Shown here piece after piece: positions 18,055-26,695 of a stretch of DNA of 64,000 bases. Position numbers and translations under genes: made by a program. The notes beneath the pieces were generated by a model. It saw nothing but the letters and a program-made list of their open reading frames with translations. It was not told the DNA's origin and did not search any database. Each line of letters opens with the position of its first letter. Position 1 is the stretch's first letter. The DNA is from Microbulbifer pacificus (GTDB taxonomy: Bacteria; Pseudomonadota; Gammaproteobacteria; Pseudomonadales; Cellvibrionaceae), in assembly GCF_002959965.1 (NCBI RefSeq), contig NZ_PREV01000027.1:1240001-1304000 (forward strand), in the 5' to 3' direction.

Positions 18055-18834
18055 TTACACTACGGGAATAGTGCCTCCATCAATCACATATTCCGTACCA
18101 GAAATCGACCCAGCAAGCGGAGAAGCCAGGAAGGCAATCAGATTAGCAATTTCTCTCGGATAGCTCGGGCGTCCGAGCGGGATGCCACCGAGAGCATCCA
18201 TGATCATTTTCTTGCCGCCTTCGTAGTCGGTACCCGCTTGTGCGGCGAGTCGCTGTGCAAGTTCGACCGCGGCATCTGTTTCGATCCAGCCCGGTGATAC
18301 GCGCACCACGCGTACGCCCTTCGGCGTTACCTCCTTAGACAGGCTTTTGCTGTAGGTCGACAGCGCGGCCTTGGCCGCGGCATAGGCGGTGGTGGATTCC
18401 GGTAGTGGCAGGCGATCCTGGATAGATGTCACGTGAATGACAACACCAGAACCCTGGGCCACCATGCCCGGTACCAGCGCGCGGTCCAGGCGCACGGCGG
18501 GCAACAGGTTCAGGTCCAGCTCACGCTGCCACTCTACTTCATCGAGCGCCGCGAAACCGCCACCCGGTGCGGAGGAGCCTCCGAGTACGTGTACCAGAAT
18601 ATCGACACCACCGAGTCGTTGGTTTACCTCCTCCGCCAGTGCCGCGCAGCCTTCGGCACTGGTCAGGTCCGCGGCGACGAACAGTTCTTCCGGCAGTGCG
18701 TCCGGGCGGCTGCGTGCACAGGTGAGTACCCTCGCACCCTGCTCACGAAAGAGTTCCAGCACCGCACCACCGGTGCCCTTGGTACCGGCGGTGACGAGCA
18801 CGCGCTTGCCGCGCAGTTGTAAATCCAAAGACAT
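18055..18834 (-). CDS. SDR family oxidoreductase
   Basis: The 259-residue short-chain dehydrogenase has the nucleotide-binding motif TAGTKGTG (residues 15-22), the catalytic serine in HVTSIQDR, the YAAAK motif (about residue 157) and the C-terminal [14 protein letters not shown]. The Tyr and Lys of the catalytic tetrad are present. The cofactor and substrate are not readable. Its ATG overlaps the stop of the NTF2-like gene by one base (TAATG), and a divergent HxlR regulator lies upstream, suggesting a small inducible detoxification or redox operon. Confidence 0.9.
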   Translation of the reverse strand: MSLDLQLRGKRVLVTAGTKGTGGAVLELFREQGARVLTCARSRPDALPEELFVAADLTSAEGCAALAEEVNQRLGGVDILVHVLGGSSAPGGGFAALDEVEWQRELDLNLLPAVRLDRALVPGMVAQGSGVVIHVTSIQDRLPLPESTTAYAAAKAALSTYSKSLSKEVTPKGVRVVRVSPGWIETDAAVELAQRLAAQAGTDYEGGKKMIMDALGGIPLGRPSYPREIANLIAFLASPLAGSISGTEYVIDGGTIPVV

Positions 18835-19160
18835 TATTGAATCTCCAATACTTGGATCTTATCGCCTGCCAGCTGAAACCTTTGCTGGAGGTTTGCCGGG
18901 CTGCCGGGGAAATTACCGCTCACTCTGGTAACCACCAGCACACTGTTGTCCTGCCGCGAAAATTCCAGTGGCTCCAGGGTGTACTGGTATTTGCTCTGCG
19001 CGTTGCGCCGCCAAGCGCGAATGGTCGGGATGCCCACATGGGTCTCGCCTTCGTCGCGAACCTCTGCGGTACCGGTAAAGCACTGCTCCAACAATGCGTC
19101 ATCGGCACCGTTGCTCACCGTGAAATAGGTGGATATGCAGTCTGGTAGTTTCTGGCTCAT
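18834..19160 (-). CDS. NTF2-like (SnoaL family) protein
   Basis: About 108 residues from the ATG at 19160 ([13 protein letters not shown]). The pattern, a helical start followed by [17 protein letters not shown], a tryptophan-containing helix and curved beta strands ending [16 protein letters not shown], fits the SnoaL/nuclear transport factor 2 fold. An in-frame start 17 codons upstream is possible but adds a polar, unconserved N-terminus. Proteins of this fold are small enzymes or ligand-binding proteins; here the coupling with the SDR gene suggests a joint pathway. Confidence 0.8.
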   Translation of the reverse strand: MSQKLPDCISTYFTVSNGADDALLEQCFTGTAEVRDEGETHVGIPTIRAWRRNAQSKYQYTLEPLEFSRQDNSVLVVTRVSGNFPGSPANLQQRFQLAGDKIQVLEIQ

Positions 19161-19173
19161 TTTCGTGTGTTTC

Positions 19174-19207
19174 CTGGTAACCATCGGGAGATTACAATTC
19201 TGGTAAC
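19174..19207. promoter_or_regulatory. Direct repeat CTGGTAAC in the HxlR/NTF2-like divergent region
   Basis: CTGGTAAC occurs at 19174-19181 and again at 19200-19207, 26 bp apart (about 2.5 helical turns), between the divergent starts. This placement suits a binding site for the adjacent HxlR regulator, but the link is inferred. Confidence 0.4.
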
Positions 19208-19254
19208 ACACATACTTTTTCGCAAGAACGCACAGAAAAGTGAGTAACTTACCT

Positions 19255-19629
19255 ATGAGTAAGTCCTATACCCCGACCACTGCAGCAGCAGGTGTCGAAG
19301 ATGTACTGAAATTGCTTGAAGGGCGCTGGAAGCTGGTGATTCTGTTTCATCTATTCGACGGCAAGGTGCAGCGCTATTCGGACTTCGAGAAACTGATCCC
19401 CGGTATCTCGCAGAAAATGCTTGCGCAGCAACTGCGTAAACTCGAGGCGGATGGCATAGTCACGCGCAAGGTCTACGATCAGGTGCCGCCGAAGGTGGAG
19501 TATCGCCTGACGGACTGGGGTCAGGCACTGTGCCCTGCCCTGGATGCCATGCTGAAATGGGCCGAGCAGAAAGAAACACTCTGCGGTGCAGAGCCAAACC
19601 CGGCAACGGGCGGGGGATCGACGGCCTAA
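19255..19629 (+). CDS. HxlR family transcriptional regulator
   Basis: The protein of about 124 residues is a single winged helix of the HxlR type: LLEGRWKLVILFHLFDG, FEKLIPGISQKMLAQQLRKLEADGI and YRLTDWGQALCPALDAML follow the family pattern closely. HxlR proteins often respond to aldehydes, quinones or oxidative signals and control a divergent oxidoreductase. A GTG five codons upstream (19240) is an alternative start. The divergent position next to the NTF2/SDR pair suggests these as its targets. Confidence 0.9.
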   Translation: MSKSYTPTTAAAGVEDVLKLLEGRWKLVILFHLFDGKVQRYSDFEKLIPGISQKMLAQQLRKLEADGIVTRKVYDQVPPKVEYRLTDWGQALCPALDAMLKWAEQKETLCGAEPNPATGGGSTA

Positions 19630-19630
19630 G

Positions 19631-20857
19631 TTACGCCGGCATAATACCGGCAAGCCAATCAAACATCCGCTGATCGTAGAGGCTACGGGCCTTGGGTTCG
19701 CAGTGCCAGGCGGCGCCCTCCTCTGCGGTGAAACGGGCGAGTGTTTTCGCGCTGGTAAGCGCACTGTAGACTTCTCCAGATTGCCCGGGCCAGAATTGTT
19801 CGCCCTCCGGGTCGGCGATAAAAATCGGGCACTGAATCTGGTTTATTAGATCGCGCACGCTGTACTGGCGCACGGCGCGGTACAGGTCGAAATAATTTTT
19901 TACGCCGTAGGGTTTCATTCTCCACGCCAAATTCTGTCGCACGCTGTGCCCCTCCAGATTGAGCCCCTCTTCCATCGCCTCGTTGAATGCGTCTTTTTCA
20001 CCGGCATCGAGCAGCGCAATCATTTCCGGCGGCATGTGACGGAAAAAACTGGTGGAAACATCCATCACCCCGGGATCTGCCATACCGACAGCGATCCTGT
20101 GCTCGAATGCCAGCGCGCGCAATATCCAGTAACCGCCCTGGCTCAGGCCCGAGAGAGCAATCTTTCCAGTGTCCACATCCGGATGATCGGAGAGAAAATC
20201 CACTACCGGGCCAACAACCTTCTCCCAGTCGTGACGGAATGGAATGCCCTGCAACCACAGCATTGCGTTCTGCCCCGGGCCATCAAACACCAAAGCGGCG
20301 TAGCCCCGCTCCAGCGCAGCCGCCACACCGAATTGCCACATGCAGCTGGTGGCGCCGTCACTGCCATTATTGAAGATGATCGTGGCAAGAGGCTTATTGG
20401 GATTTTCGCGAACCGCCGGGCGGAAGAAGTAGCCCGGCATGGCGGTGTTTTCATAGGGTATTTGTACCTGCTCCGCGTGCGGATTCAGATGCGCGCAAAA
20501 ACGATCCCAGCAGTGCCGATGCCGCTTCCAGGCGTTCAGGCCACGAGACGGATCGGTGGTGCCGTCGATAAAATTGATCGAGGTCGCAAAATAATTGGCA
20601 GCGCGCAGAAAGGCCTGCCGAGCACTGACGATATGACCGTCCGCCAAACACTCTTCCGCGATACTCTGTATCCGCTCGCCCAGTGCGAACCACTGCCGGT
20701 ACCACTGCTCGAAATCACCAGACGGAATACGCTCGGCCATCGCGAGAATTTCCCCGGCGTCGGTGGCCTGGTAAAAGCACCCACCCAATAGAGCCTGGAT
20801 CTCGAAGTCCATCTGTTCATGCTGCATGAAATGTTGCGTGGGTTTACATTTATCCAT
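19631..20857 (-). CDS. Alpha/beta hydrolase (2,6-dihydroxypseudooxynicotine hydrolase-like)
   Basis: The 408-residue protein has a helical N-terminal half, then an alpha/beta hydrolase core. The oxyanion region is TIIFNNGSDGATS, the strand-turn VFDGPGQ is typical of the FrsA/DHPON hydrolase group, the nucleophile elbow is ALSGLSQGGYW, and the C-terminal IADPEGEQFWPGQS and AAWHCEPKA give the acid and histidine. Relatives hydrolyse C-C or amide/ester bonds in aromatic or peptide-like substrates; the substrate here is unknown. It is convergent with the HxlR gene, with a 1-nt gap, and stands alone as a unit. Confidence 0.8.
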   Translation of the reverse strand: MDKCKPTQHFMQHEQMDFEIQALLGGCFYQATDAGEILAMAERIPSGDFEQWYRQWFALGERIQSIAEECLADGHIVSARQAFLRAANYFATSINFIDGTTDPSRGLNAWKRHRHCWDRFCAHLNPHAEQVQIPYENTAMPGYFFRPAVRENPNKPLATIIFNNGSDGATSCMWQFGVAAALERGYAALVFDGPGQNAMLWLQGIPFRHDWEKVVGPVVDFLSDHPDVDTGKIALSGLSQGGYWILRALAFEHRIAVGMADPGVMDVSTSFFRHMPPEMIALLDAGEKDAFNEAMEEGLNLEGHSVRQNLAWRMKPYGVKNYFDLYRAVRQYSVRDLINQIQCPIFIADPEGEQFWPGQSGEVYSALTSAKTLARFTAEEGAAWHCEPKARSLYDQRMFDWLAGIMPA

Positions 20858-20927
20858 TTCATTGCCGTCCCGATTATGGGTCTGAAGCTACAAGAGCATT
20901 GAAGCGGTTGGGGTTGAGCACCGCGAT

Positions 20928-21386
20928 TTACATATCCTGCATCCGGTTCACGCCCTGCACCATCTGCTTGATTTGCTGCTCTTCCAGCGATTGCAGCTCA
21001 TCCATCAGTTCGCGGGTTTCTTCAATGTCCGCCCTGCCATACAGGTAGCGGTATAGCTCGACCACCTGGTCGTGCTGGTCGGTGACGACGCTCATGATTT
21101 CATCGGGATCTAGGTTCTGAAACGGCGCGTCGCAGTCGGTGCTGTGCAGTATGGGGTGCTTGTCCATGTAGTCGTAACACCAGGTATTCAGTGCCTCGGT
21201 ATCGGCGGAGCCCACAAAACCGTCGACGGTCTGGGCAAGCTCATGTTCGTGCCGCGCCAGGTATTCGAGCAGCATCTGGGAGCGGGCGTTCTCATTCTTG
21301 CCCGCGCAGTGTTGCAGGCAGGCGGCTAAATTCTTGTGGAACTCACGGGTCCACATCAGCACATCTCTCAAGGTCTCGACTTGCAC
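20928..21386 (-). CDS. Hypothetical helical-bundle protein, possibly ferritin-like
   Basis: I do not recognise a named family for this 152-residue protein. It is predicted to be all helical. Metal-ligand-like spacing is visible: an EFHKNL segment, ARHEHELAQ near residue 46, DQHDQVVELYRYLYGR near residue 103 and a C-terminal SLEEQQIKQMVQGVNRM. Glu and His pairs on successive helices resemble ferritin or hemerythrin-like bundles, but the canonical ExxH pairs are not complete. It is cytoplasmic, with no signal peptide. Its neighbours give no functional context. Confidence 0.6.
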   Translation of the reverse strand: MQVETLRDVLMWTREFHKNLAACLQHCAGKNENARSQMLLEYLARHEHELAQTVDGFVGSADTEALNTWCYDYMDKHPILHSTDCDAPFQNLDPDEIMSVVTDQHDQVVELYRYLYGRADIEETRELMDELQSLEEQQIKQMVQGVNRMQDM

Positions 21387-21687
21387 GTTCAGTCTCCGGT
21401 GGCAGTTAATACGGCGAGCGCCACAGCCAGCGTCATCACCGCCATTAAGTCTCTATCAAAGCGTAGCAAGGGCCCCTGTGGGGCTTCGGGGCAGCCAGCC
21501 CGAAATTGTGAATCGGTCGACGGTTTGAGCGCCCCGAACTGCGGCGCTCTACAACCTTGGTCTAGTGGCCCCCATCTGGTACTTGAATAAGCTGGGGGGA
21601 CAAACGTCGTCTGCGCGGTTTGCTTGCTGCCTTGCGCGCCTGTCGTTTGTGCAGCCAAACATAATTCAAATAATGAAGGTACTAGCG
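21387..21687. other. Intergenic region upstream of the PHB depolymerase gene
   Basis: About 300 bp with no convincing gene. An imperfect hairpin at about 21470-21493 (GCCCCTGTGGGGC with CTTCGGGGC) is the only structure noted. The start used for the next gene follows an AAGG site at its end. Confidence 0.4.
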
Positions 21688-23850
21688 ATGAACGATCAAC
21701 GACCGCCCTACAGGGGCGTCCTTACTCTATTCCTGCTATTTCTCTCCGGGCTCTTCGCCACCGCTGCAAGCGCAGGCAGCTGGCAACAGAGCCAGTCCAT
21801 CGGCGGTTTCAACTCTGTGCACGTGTATACGCCGGATTCCGTGTCGCCCATCGGCAACGGTAAGGCGCTGCTGATTGTGTTACACGGCTGTGTGCAGCCC
21901 ACCAGCAATTACCTGACCGCGAAACTGGAAGTGGCGGCAGAGCAGTACGGTATGGTGATCGCGGTGCCGGATGCCATGAACAAGGCCGGTTACAGTTGCT
22001 GGTCGTACTGGCAGGGCACCAAGTCGCGCACCGCGGGCGACTACAAGAACCTGATTACACTGGCAAATACCATGAGTAGTGACGCCAGCCGCAATATCGA
22101 CCCGGACCAGGTATACATCGCCGGCCTGTCTTCCGGCGCGTCCTTTGCCAATACCACCGCCTGCCTGGCACCGGATGTATTTGCCGGCGTGGGTGTGAGC
22201 GCGGGCCCGAGTATTGGAACCTCGTCCAACGGTGCCCTCGGCCCCTGTGAAACGGCGGACGTGACCTCCCGCTGCAACACCTATGCAGGTAGCTACAAGA
22301 GCCATTTCTCTACCCAGATCGCGTCCATCGCCCACGGCGATGCCGATACCACGGTGAACCTCTGCTACAACGAGCAGAACGCCAACGGCATGGCCGGGGT
22401 TTACGGGGTAACCAAACTGAGCGGCACCAATACCGTCAGCGAGGGCAGCAGCCGGACTGCGGAAGAAACCCTGTGGCAGGACGGCCGCGTTTCCATGCTG
22501 TGGCTGAACGACGTGCCCCACGCGTGGTCCGGTGGTGAGGGCGCCTCCGGCGGTTACATCTCCGCAAACAGCATCAACTATGCCTCCTACCTCGGGCAGT
22601 ACTTTGCCGCCAACAACAAGCGTGTGGACCGCAATAGCGGCCCGGCAATCTCCAATCTCGCCGCCAGTGAGAACAACGGCCTGCTGAGCATCAGCGGCAA
22701 TGCGGTAGATGCCGAGGGCAGCGTGGCGGGTGTGGTCATCACCATCAGCAATATCGACAGCGGCACCCCGGTATTGGTAGAGACCCTGAACCTGTCGTCG
22801 GTGGATTCTGCAGGCTTCTTCAGCGCAACCAGCTCCACGCTGGCCGACGGCCTGTACCAGGTGCGCGCGGTGGCCACGGACAATGAAGGCGCCGATGGCG
22901 ATGCCGCCAGCATCACCACCCGCGTGGGCCCGGAGCCGGCGGCATCCGCGCCGGTGCTGAGCGATACCGCCGCCAGCGTCAACGGTCAGTGCGCCACTGT
23001 GACCGGAACCGTGGTGGATGCGAATCAGAACCTGGCGTCCGTGGTGGTGGCATTTGCCAATGGCAATGTCACCGCGAATGTTGCGGGCAACAGCTATTCC
23101 GCACAGGGCTGCAACCTGCCCGGCGGAGCCAACACCGCGACGGTCACCGCCACCGACACCACCTCACTCACCAGCCAGGCCAGCGTAAATTTCACCATCG
23201 ATGCCGGACAGACTGGCGACTACAACTTCCACATTAGTGCCGGGCACATCACCTGGGGCGTGGGTTACTCGGCCTGTTATCTGGCCTTCGGTACCAGCCA
23301 GTTCACCATGCGCGAGTATCCATCTGGCGGCGACTGCAAGTGGATCGCCGATGGCAACAGCAGCTGTGCCGGCCCGGTTCAGGCCTGCTCGTCTGGCGGC
23401 GGCGAACAACCCACCGACAGCGATGGCGACGGCGTGGAAGACGCGCTGGATAATTGCCCGAATACCGCCAATGCCAACCAGGCGGACAACGACGGCGACG
23501 GCATCGGCAATGCCTGCGACAGCACCCCGGACGGGGAACCGCTGGACAGCGATGGTGACGGCGTCAACGACAGCGTCGACAACTGCCCCGCGGTCGCCAA
23601 CCCCGGCCAGCAGGACAACGATGGCGATGGCATCGGCAACGCCTGTGACAGCACCCCGGACGGCTCATTTACCTGCACCCAGTACACCGCCAATAACTAC
23701 AGCCACGTACAGGCCGGCCGCGCCACCACCAACGGCGGCTACGTCTATGCGGTGGGTTCGGGGAACAACCTGGGCCTATACAACCTGTTTGTGACAAGCA
23801 CACTGGCGGAGACGGCCGCTGGTTACTACGTGAAGGGCAACTGCCCCTGA
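21688..23850 (+). CDS. Secreted short-chain PHB depolymerase with thrombospondin type-3 repeats
   Basis: The 720-residue precursor starts at 21688 after AAGG, with a signal peptide ending near ATAASAG (residue 29-30). The catalytic domain is an extracellular esterase of the PHB depolymerase type: oxyanion [13 protein letters not shown], lipase box AGLSSGAS (Ser148), AHGDADTT (Asp220 likely) and VPHAWSGG (His278). Then come about two Ig-like modules, a region [20 protein letters not shown], two calcium-binding type-3 repeats (DSDGDG, DNDGDG) and a C-terminal module common to secreted polymer-active proteins. It would bind and degrade polyhydroxyalkanoate granules outside the cell. The calcium repeats act as a rigid linker. 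Confidence 0.9.
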   Translation: MNDQRPPYRGVLTLFLLFLSGLFATAASAGSWQQSQSIGGFNSVHVYTPDSVSPIGNGKALLIVLHGCVQPTSNYLTAKLEVAAEQYGMVIAVPDAMNKAGYSCWSYWQGTKSRTAGDYKNLITLANTMSSDASRNIDPDQVYIAGLSSGASFANTTACLAPDVFAGVGVSAGPSIGTSSNGALGPCETADVTSRCNTYAGSYKSHFSTQIASIAHGDADTTVNLCYNEQNANGMAGVYGVTKLSGTNTVSEGSSRTAEETLWQDGRVSMLWLNDVPHAWSGGEGASGGYISANSINYASYLGQYFAANNKRVDRNSGPAISNLAASENNGLLSISGNAVDAEGSVAGVVITISNIDSGTPVLVETLNLSSVDSAGFFSATSSTLADGLYQVRAVATDNEGADGDAASITTRVGPEPAASAPVLSDTAASVNGQCATVTGTVVDANQNLASVVVAFANGNVTANVAGNSYSAQGCNLPGGANTATVTATDTTSLTSQASVNFTIDAGQTGDYNFHISAGHITWGVGYSACYLAFGTSQFTMREYPSGGDCKWIADGNSSCAGPVQACSSGGGEQPTDSDGDGVEDALDNCPNTANANQADNDGDGIGNACDSTPDGEPLDSDGDGVNDSVDNCPAVANPGQQDNDGDGIGNACDSTPDGSFTCTQYTANNYSHVQAGRATTNGGYVYAVGSGNNLGLYNLFVTSTLAETAAGYYVKGNCP
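23419..23664 (+). repeat. Tandem DNA repeat encoding two thrombospondin type-3 modules
   Basis: Two direct copies of about 120 bp (about 23419-23535 and 23548-23664) encode DSDGDGVxD, DNCP and [17 protein letters not shown]. The second half of each unit is nearly identical at the DNA level, so unequal crossing-over could change repeat number. Confidence 0.85.
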
Positions 23851-24010
23851 TACCTGTCTGACTGTCCTTGGAAAGAATGCAGTAAAACCGAATCGGTCGT
23901 AGACTGTTGGCCGCCCTGCCCTCGCCCCGCGCGAGGGTATGGGTGGCAAAACAGGCTGTGAAGTTCACCACAACCGGATTCGGATTATTACTGCTGTCGA
24001 CGAGGACCCG

Positions 24011-24217
24011 ATGCTCAAATTCCTACTCTGGCTTATTCTGTTTGTTCTCTGCTGGCCGCTCGCGCTACTCGCGCTTATTCTTTGGCCACTCGTCTGGCTC
24101 CTGTCTCTGCCATTTCGCCTCGTTGGCATCACCTTCGAAGCCCTGTTCGCCTTCCTGCGCGCCCTGCTTATGCTGCCCGCTCGTGTGCTGGGCCACAAAC
24201 CGGCACAGCAACAGTAA
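24011..24217 (+). CDS. Small hydrophobic membrane protein
   Basis: The 68-residue product is strongly hydrophobic: two closely spaced membrane segments rich in Leu, Trp and Pro (LLWLILFVLCWPLALL and ILWPLVWLLSLPFRLVG) followed by a basic tail. GAGGA 4 nt before the ATG supports translation from 24011; the open frame continues upstream without similarity. I cannot name a family or function. It precedes a methyltransferase gene by 80 bp. Confidence 0.65.
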   Translation: MLKFLLWLILFVLCWPLALLALILWPLVWLLSLPFRLVGITFEALFAFLRALLMLPARVLGHKPAQQQ

Positions 24218-24297
24218 ATATCGTGTTTGGATTTACTCCCTCACAGCACGTATATCCGATTCGCCAGTACTGAACGATTGCATTTACGGAGTGAGCT

Positions 24298-24993
24298 ATG
24301 AATCAAGACGAAATCAAAGCCCTGTTTGACCAGCAAGCCGCCAATTACGATAACCAGTGGGCCAAGACCGCACCGATCCGCAATTGCCTGCATCTCCTGG
24401 TGGATTCCATTTTTTCCGGCTTGCCAGCAAATGCGCGTATTCTCTGCGTAGGCGTGGGTACCGGTGCGGAGATGGCACACCTCGCGCGGCAGAATCCTCA
24501 GTGGCGGTTTACCGCCGTAGAGCCCTCCGGCGCAATGTTGGATAAATGCCGCAAGCGTGCGGAAATGGACGGCTTCGCCGATCGCTGTCAATTCCATGAA
24601 GGCTACCTCGACTCACTTCCGGAAACGGAAGCACATGACGCGGCCACCTGTTTTCTGGTCTCGCAATTTATTCTCGACCAACAGTCACGCGCCGGCTTCT
24701 TCCGTGAAATCGCCACTCGCCTGGTACCGGGTGGCCTGCTCGCAAGTTCCGACCTGGCATCCGATGTAAATTCGCCAGAGTACGATGTTCTGCTGCACGC
24801 ATGGATGAACATGATGTCCGCGACCGACATCACTCCTGAAGCGATTGACCGCATGCGCAAGGCCTACGCCAACGACGTCGGCGTGCTGCCGCCGCAGCGC
24901 ATTGCAGAGATTATTGTTTCGGGCGGGTTTAAATTGCCGGTGCAGTTTTTTCAGGCGGGACTGATTCATGCCTGGGCGTCCAAACGGGTTTGA
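24298..24993 (+). CDS. Class I SAM-dependent methyltransferase
   Basis: The 231-residue enzyme has a Rossmann methyltransferase fold: motif I ILCVGVGTGAEMAHLA (about residue 47), motif II FTAVEPSGAMLDKCRKRA, motif III near DAATCFLVSQFIL, and LVPGGLLASSDLA after it. The N-terminal FDQQAANYDNQW is common in small-molecule methyltransferases. The substrate cannot be told. GGAG precedes the ATG. The next gene (GFA family) begins 7 nt after its stop, implying one transcript. Confidence 0.88.
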   Translation: MNQDEIKALFDQQAANYDNQWAKTAPIRNCLHLLVDSIFSGLPANARILCVGVGTGAEMAHLARQNPQWRFTAVEPSGAMLDKCRKRAEMDGFADRCQFHEGYLDSLPETEAHDAATCFLVSQFILDQQSRAGFFREIATRLVPGGLLASSDLASDVNSPEYDVLLHAWMNMMSATDITPEAIDRMRKAYANDVGVLPPQRIAEIIVSGGFKLPVQFFQAGLIHAWASKRV

Positions 24994-25000
24994 GGTTCAA

Positions 25001-25354
25001 ATGCAGATGCAACCATTCGGCAGCTGCCACTGCGGCAATATCAGTCTGGAGGTCGCTACACATCCAACGGAGGTTACCAGCTGTAACTGCTCCCTGTGTA
25101 GGCGAAATATGGGGCTTTGGGCCTTCTATAAGCCCGGCGAAGTCGCTATTCATTACAAAAATCCCATAAAGACCTTTTACATCTGGGGTGATCACGATAT
25201 CGAGCACCACCGCTGCCACAATTGTGGGAGCTTGACGCACTACATAACCACGGAAAAATGCCCGGTAAAACGCGTGGCGGTGAATGCGCGCATGGCGGAC
25301 CCGAAACTACTGGAGAGCCTGAACATCCGGCATGTGGATGGTGCTTCCTTCTAG
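25001..25354 (+). CDS. GFA (glutathione-dependent formaldehyde-activating-like) family zinc protein
   Basis: About 117 residues from the ATG at 25001, which follows TGAGG; the frame is open upstream across the methyltransferase stop. The zinc-binding cysteines are visible in GSCHCGNISLEV, SCNCSLCRRN and HHRCHNCGSLTHY, the classic GFA/CENP-V layout. Founding members were linked to S-hydroxymethylglutathione formation, but most of the family have no proven activity. Confidence 0.88.
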   Translation: MQMQPFGSCHCGNISLEVATHPTEVTSCNCSLCRRNMGLWAFYKPGEVAIHYKNPIKTFYIWGDHDIEHHRCHNCGSLTHYITTEKCPVKRVAVNARMADPKLLESLNIRHVDGASF

Positions 25355-25445
25355 AGTGAATCACAATTCCACCCTACCCGCTTGAGGAGTTTTTATGTCC
25401 GCTGTGTGGTAAGTGCCGCACCCGTTTGGCCATGGAAAGCACATT

Positions 25446-26483
25446 ATGAATATCCAGAAACTGCTGCAAATCGAATTACCCATTATCCAGGCGCCGATGG
25501 CGGGCGTGCAGGACCATGCGCTTGCGGTCGCCGTTTCCAATGCCGGGGGACTTGGCTCGCTGCCCTGCGCAATGCTTAATCCGGAAAAGTTGCGCAGTGA
25601 ACTGACGGAGATCACCCGTCAAACTGACCGACCCTACAATGTCAATTTTTTCTGCCATGTGCCGCCGGTACCCGATACGCAGCGCGAAAAACAGTGGCGA
25701 GAATTACTTTTACCCTATTTCGATGAGTTGGGCGTTGATGCAAACAGCACAACTTCACAAGCGGGACGTTCACCATTTTCAGCGGATGCCGCAGATATTC
25801 TGGAAGACTTCAAACCGCCTGTGGTGAGCTTTCATTTCGGACTTCCCAGGCCGGAACTATTGGAGCGGATTCGAGACTGGGGTGGAAAAATTCTTTCTTC
25901 CGCGACCACCGTTGATGAAGCGCTGTGGTTGGAAGCCCATGGTGTCGATGCGATCATCGCTCAGGGACTTGAAGCGGGCGGACATCGCGGCTTCTTTCTG
26001 TCAAAGGATCTGACAACTCAGGTCGGCACCTTTGCACTGATTCCACAGCTGGTAAACGCGGTCAAGGTGCCCGTCATCGCCGCCGGCGGTATCGCCGATG
26101 CCGATGGCGTAGCGGCAGCGATGGCACTCGGCGCCGCGGGTGCGCAAGTCGGTACCGCCTACCTACTCTGCCCAGAAGCCACCACTTCCGCAGTGCACCG
26201 AGCGGCATTGAAAACGCAAGAGGCCCGAGTTACCGCGCTCACAAACCTGTTCAGCGGCGGCGCCGCACGTGGAATCGTAAACCGTTTGATGCGCGAACTC
26301 GGCCCGATTAATGATGCCGCTCCCGCTTTCCCTCTTGCATCCACCGCGCTTGCCCCGTTGCGAACCAAAGCGGAAAGCCTGGGCAGCGGAGATTTCTCGC
26401 CGTTGTGGGCCGGACAAAATACGAGCGGTTGCAGGGAAATTTCAGCTGCGCAGCTTACTTGCGAATTGGCGAAGTTGAGTTAG
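25446..26483 (+). CDS. NAD(P)H-dependent flavin oxidoreductase, nitronate monooxygenase family
   Basis: The 345-residue TIM-barrel flavoprotein begins MNIQKLLQIELPIIQAPMAG, the family start. Other signatures are SNAGGLGSLPCA, IAQGLEAGGHRGFF (with the catalytic-region His), VPVIAAGGIADADGVAAAMALGA (FMN phosphate site) and GAQVGTAYLLCPE. It resembles the class that oxidises propionate-3-nitronate or related nitronates. A frame extension upstream (25413) is not conserved. Confidence 0.9.
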   Translation: MNIQKLLQIELPIIQAPMAGVQDHALAVAVSNAGGLGSLPCAMLNPEKLRSELTEITRQTDRPYNVNFFCHVPPVPDTQREKQWRELLLPYFDELGVDANSTTSQAGRSPFSADAADILEDFKPPVVSFHFGLPRPELLERIRDWGGKILSSATTVDEALWLEAHGVDAIIAQGLEAGGHRGFFLSKDLTTQVGTFALIPQLVNAVKVPVIAAGGIADADGVAAAMALGAAGAQVGTAYLLCPEATTSAVHRAALKTQEARVTALTNLFSGGAARGIVNRLMRELGPINDAAPAFPLASTALAPLRTKAESLGSGDFSPLWAGQNTSGCREISAAQLTCELAKLS

Positions 26484-26584
26484 TTCTGCGCAAAGAAAAC
26501 TTGAGAAAATTCTGCACCGCTTACACCTGCGGCGAACACTGCCCCAGTGCTTGCTACGCGCGGATAGAGGATTACTCTTTCTGC

Positions 26585-26599
26585 TTGACATAACTGTCA
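26585..26599 (+). promoter_or_regulatory. Promoter -35 with overlapping palindrome upstream of the MFS gene
   Basis: A TTGACA hexamer at 26585 overlaps the perfect inverted repeat TGACATAACTGTCA (26586-26599), about 100 bp before the MFS start. A repressor bound there would block RNA polymerase. The downstream -10 is not clear. Confidence 0.45.
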
Positions 26600-26695
26600 T
26601 AAATCCATTGTCGGGCGTACACTGCGGCGCTTTACCACTCTGCGCTGATCTGTTGCACCGCCCGTAGATCCGCGTTCTTGCTGTAAGGACATTCT

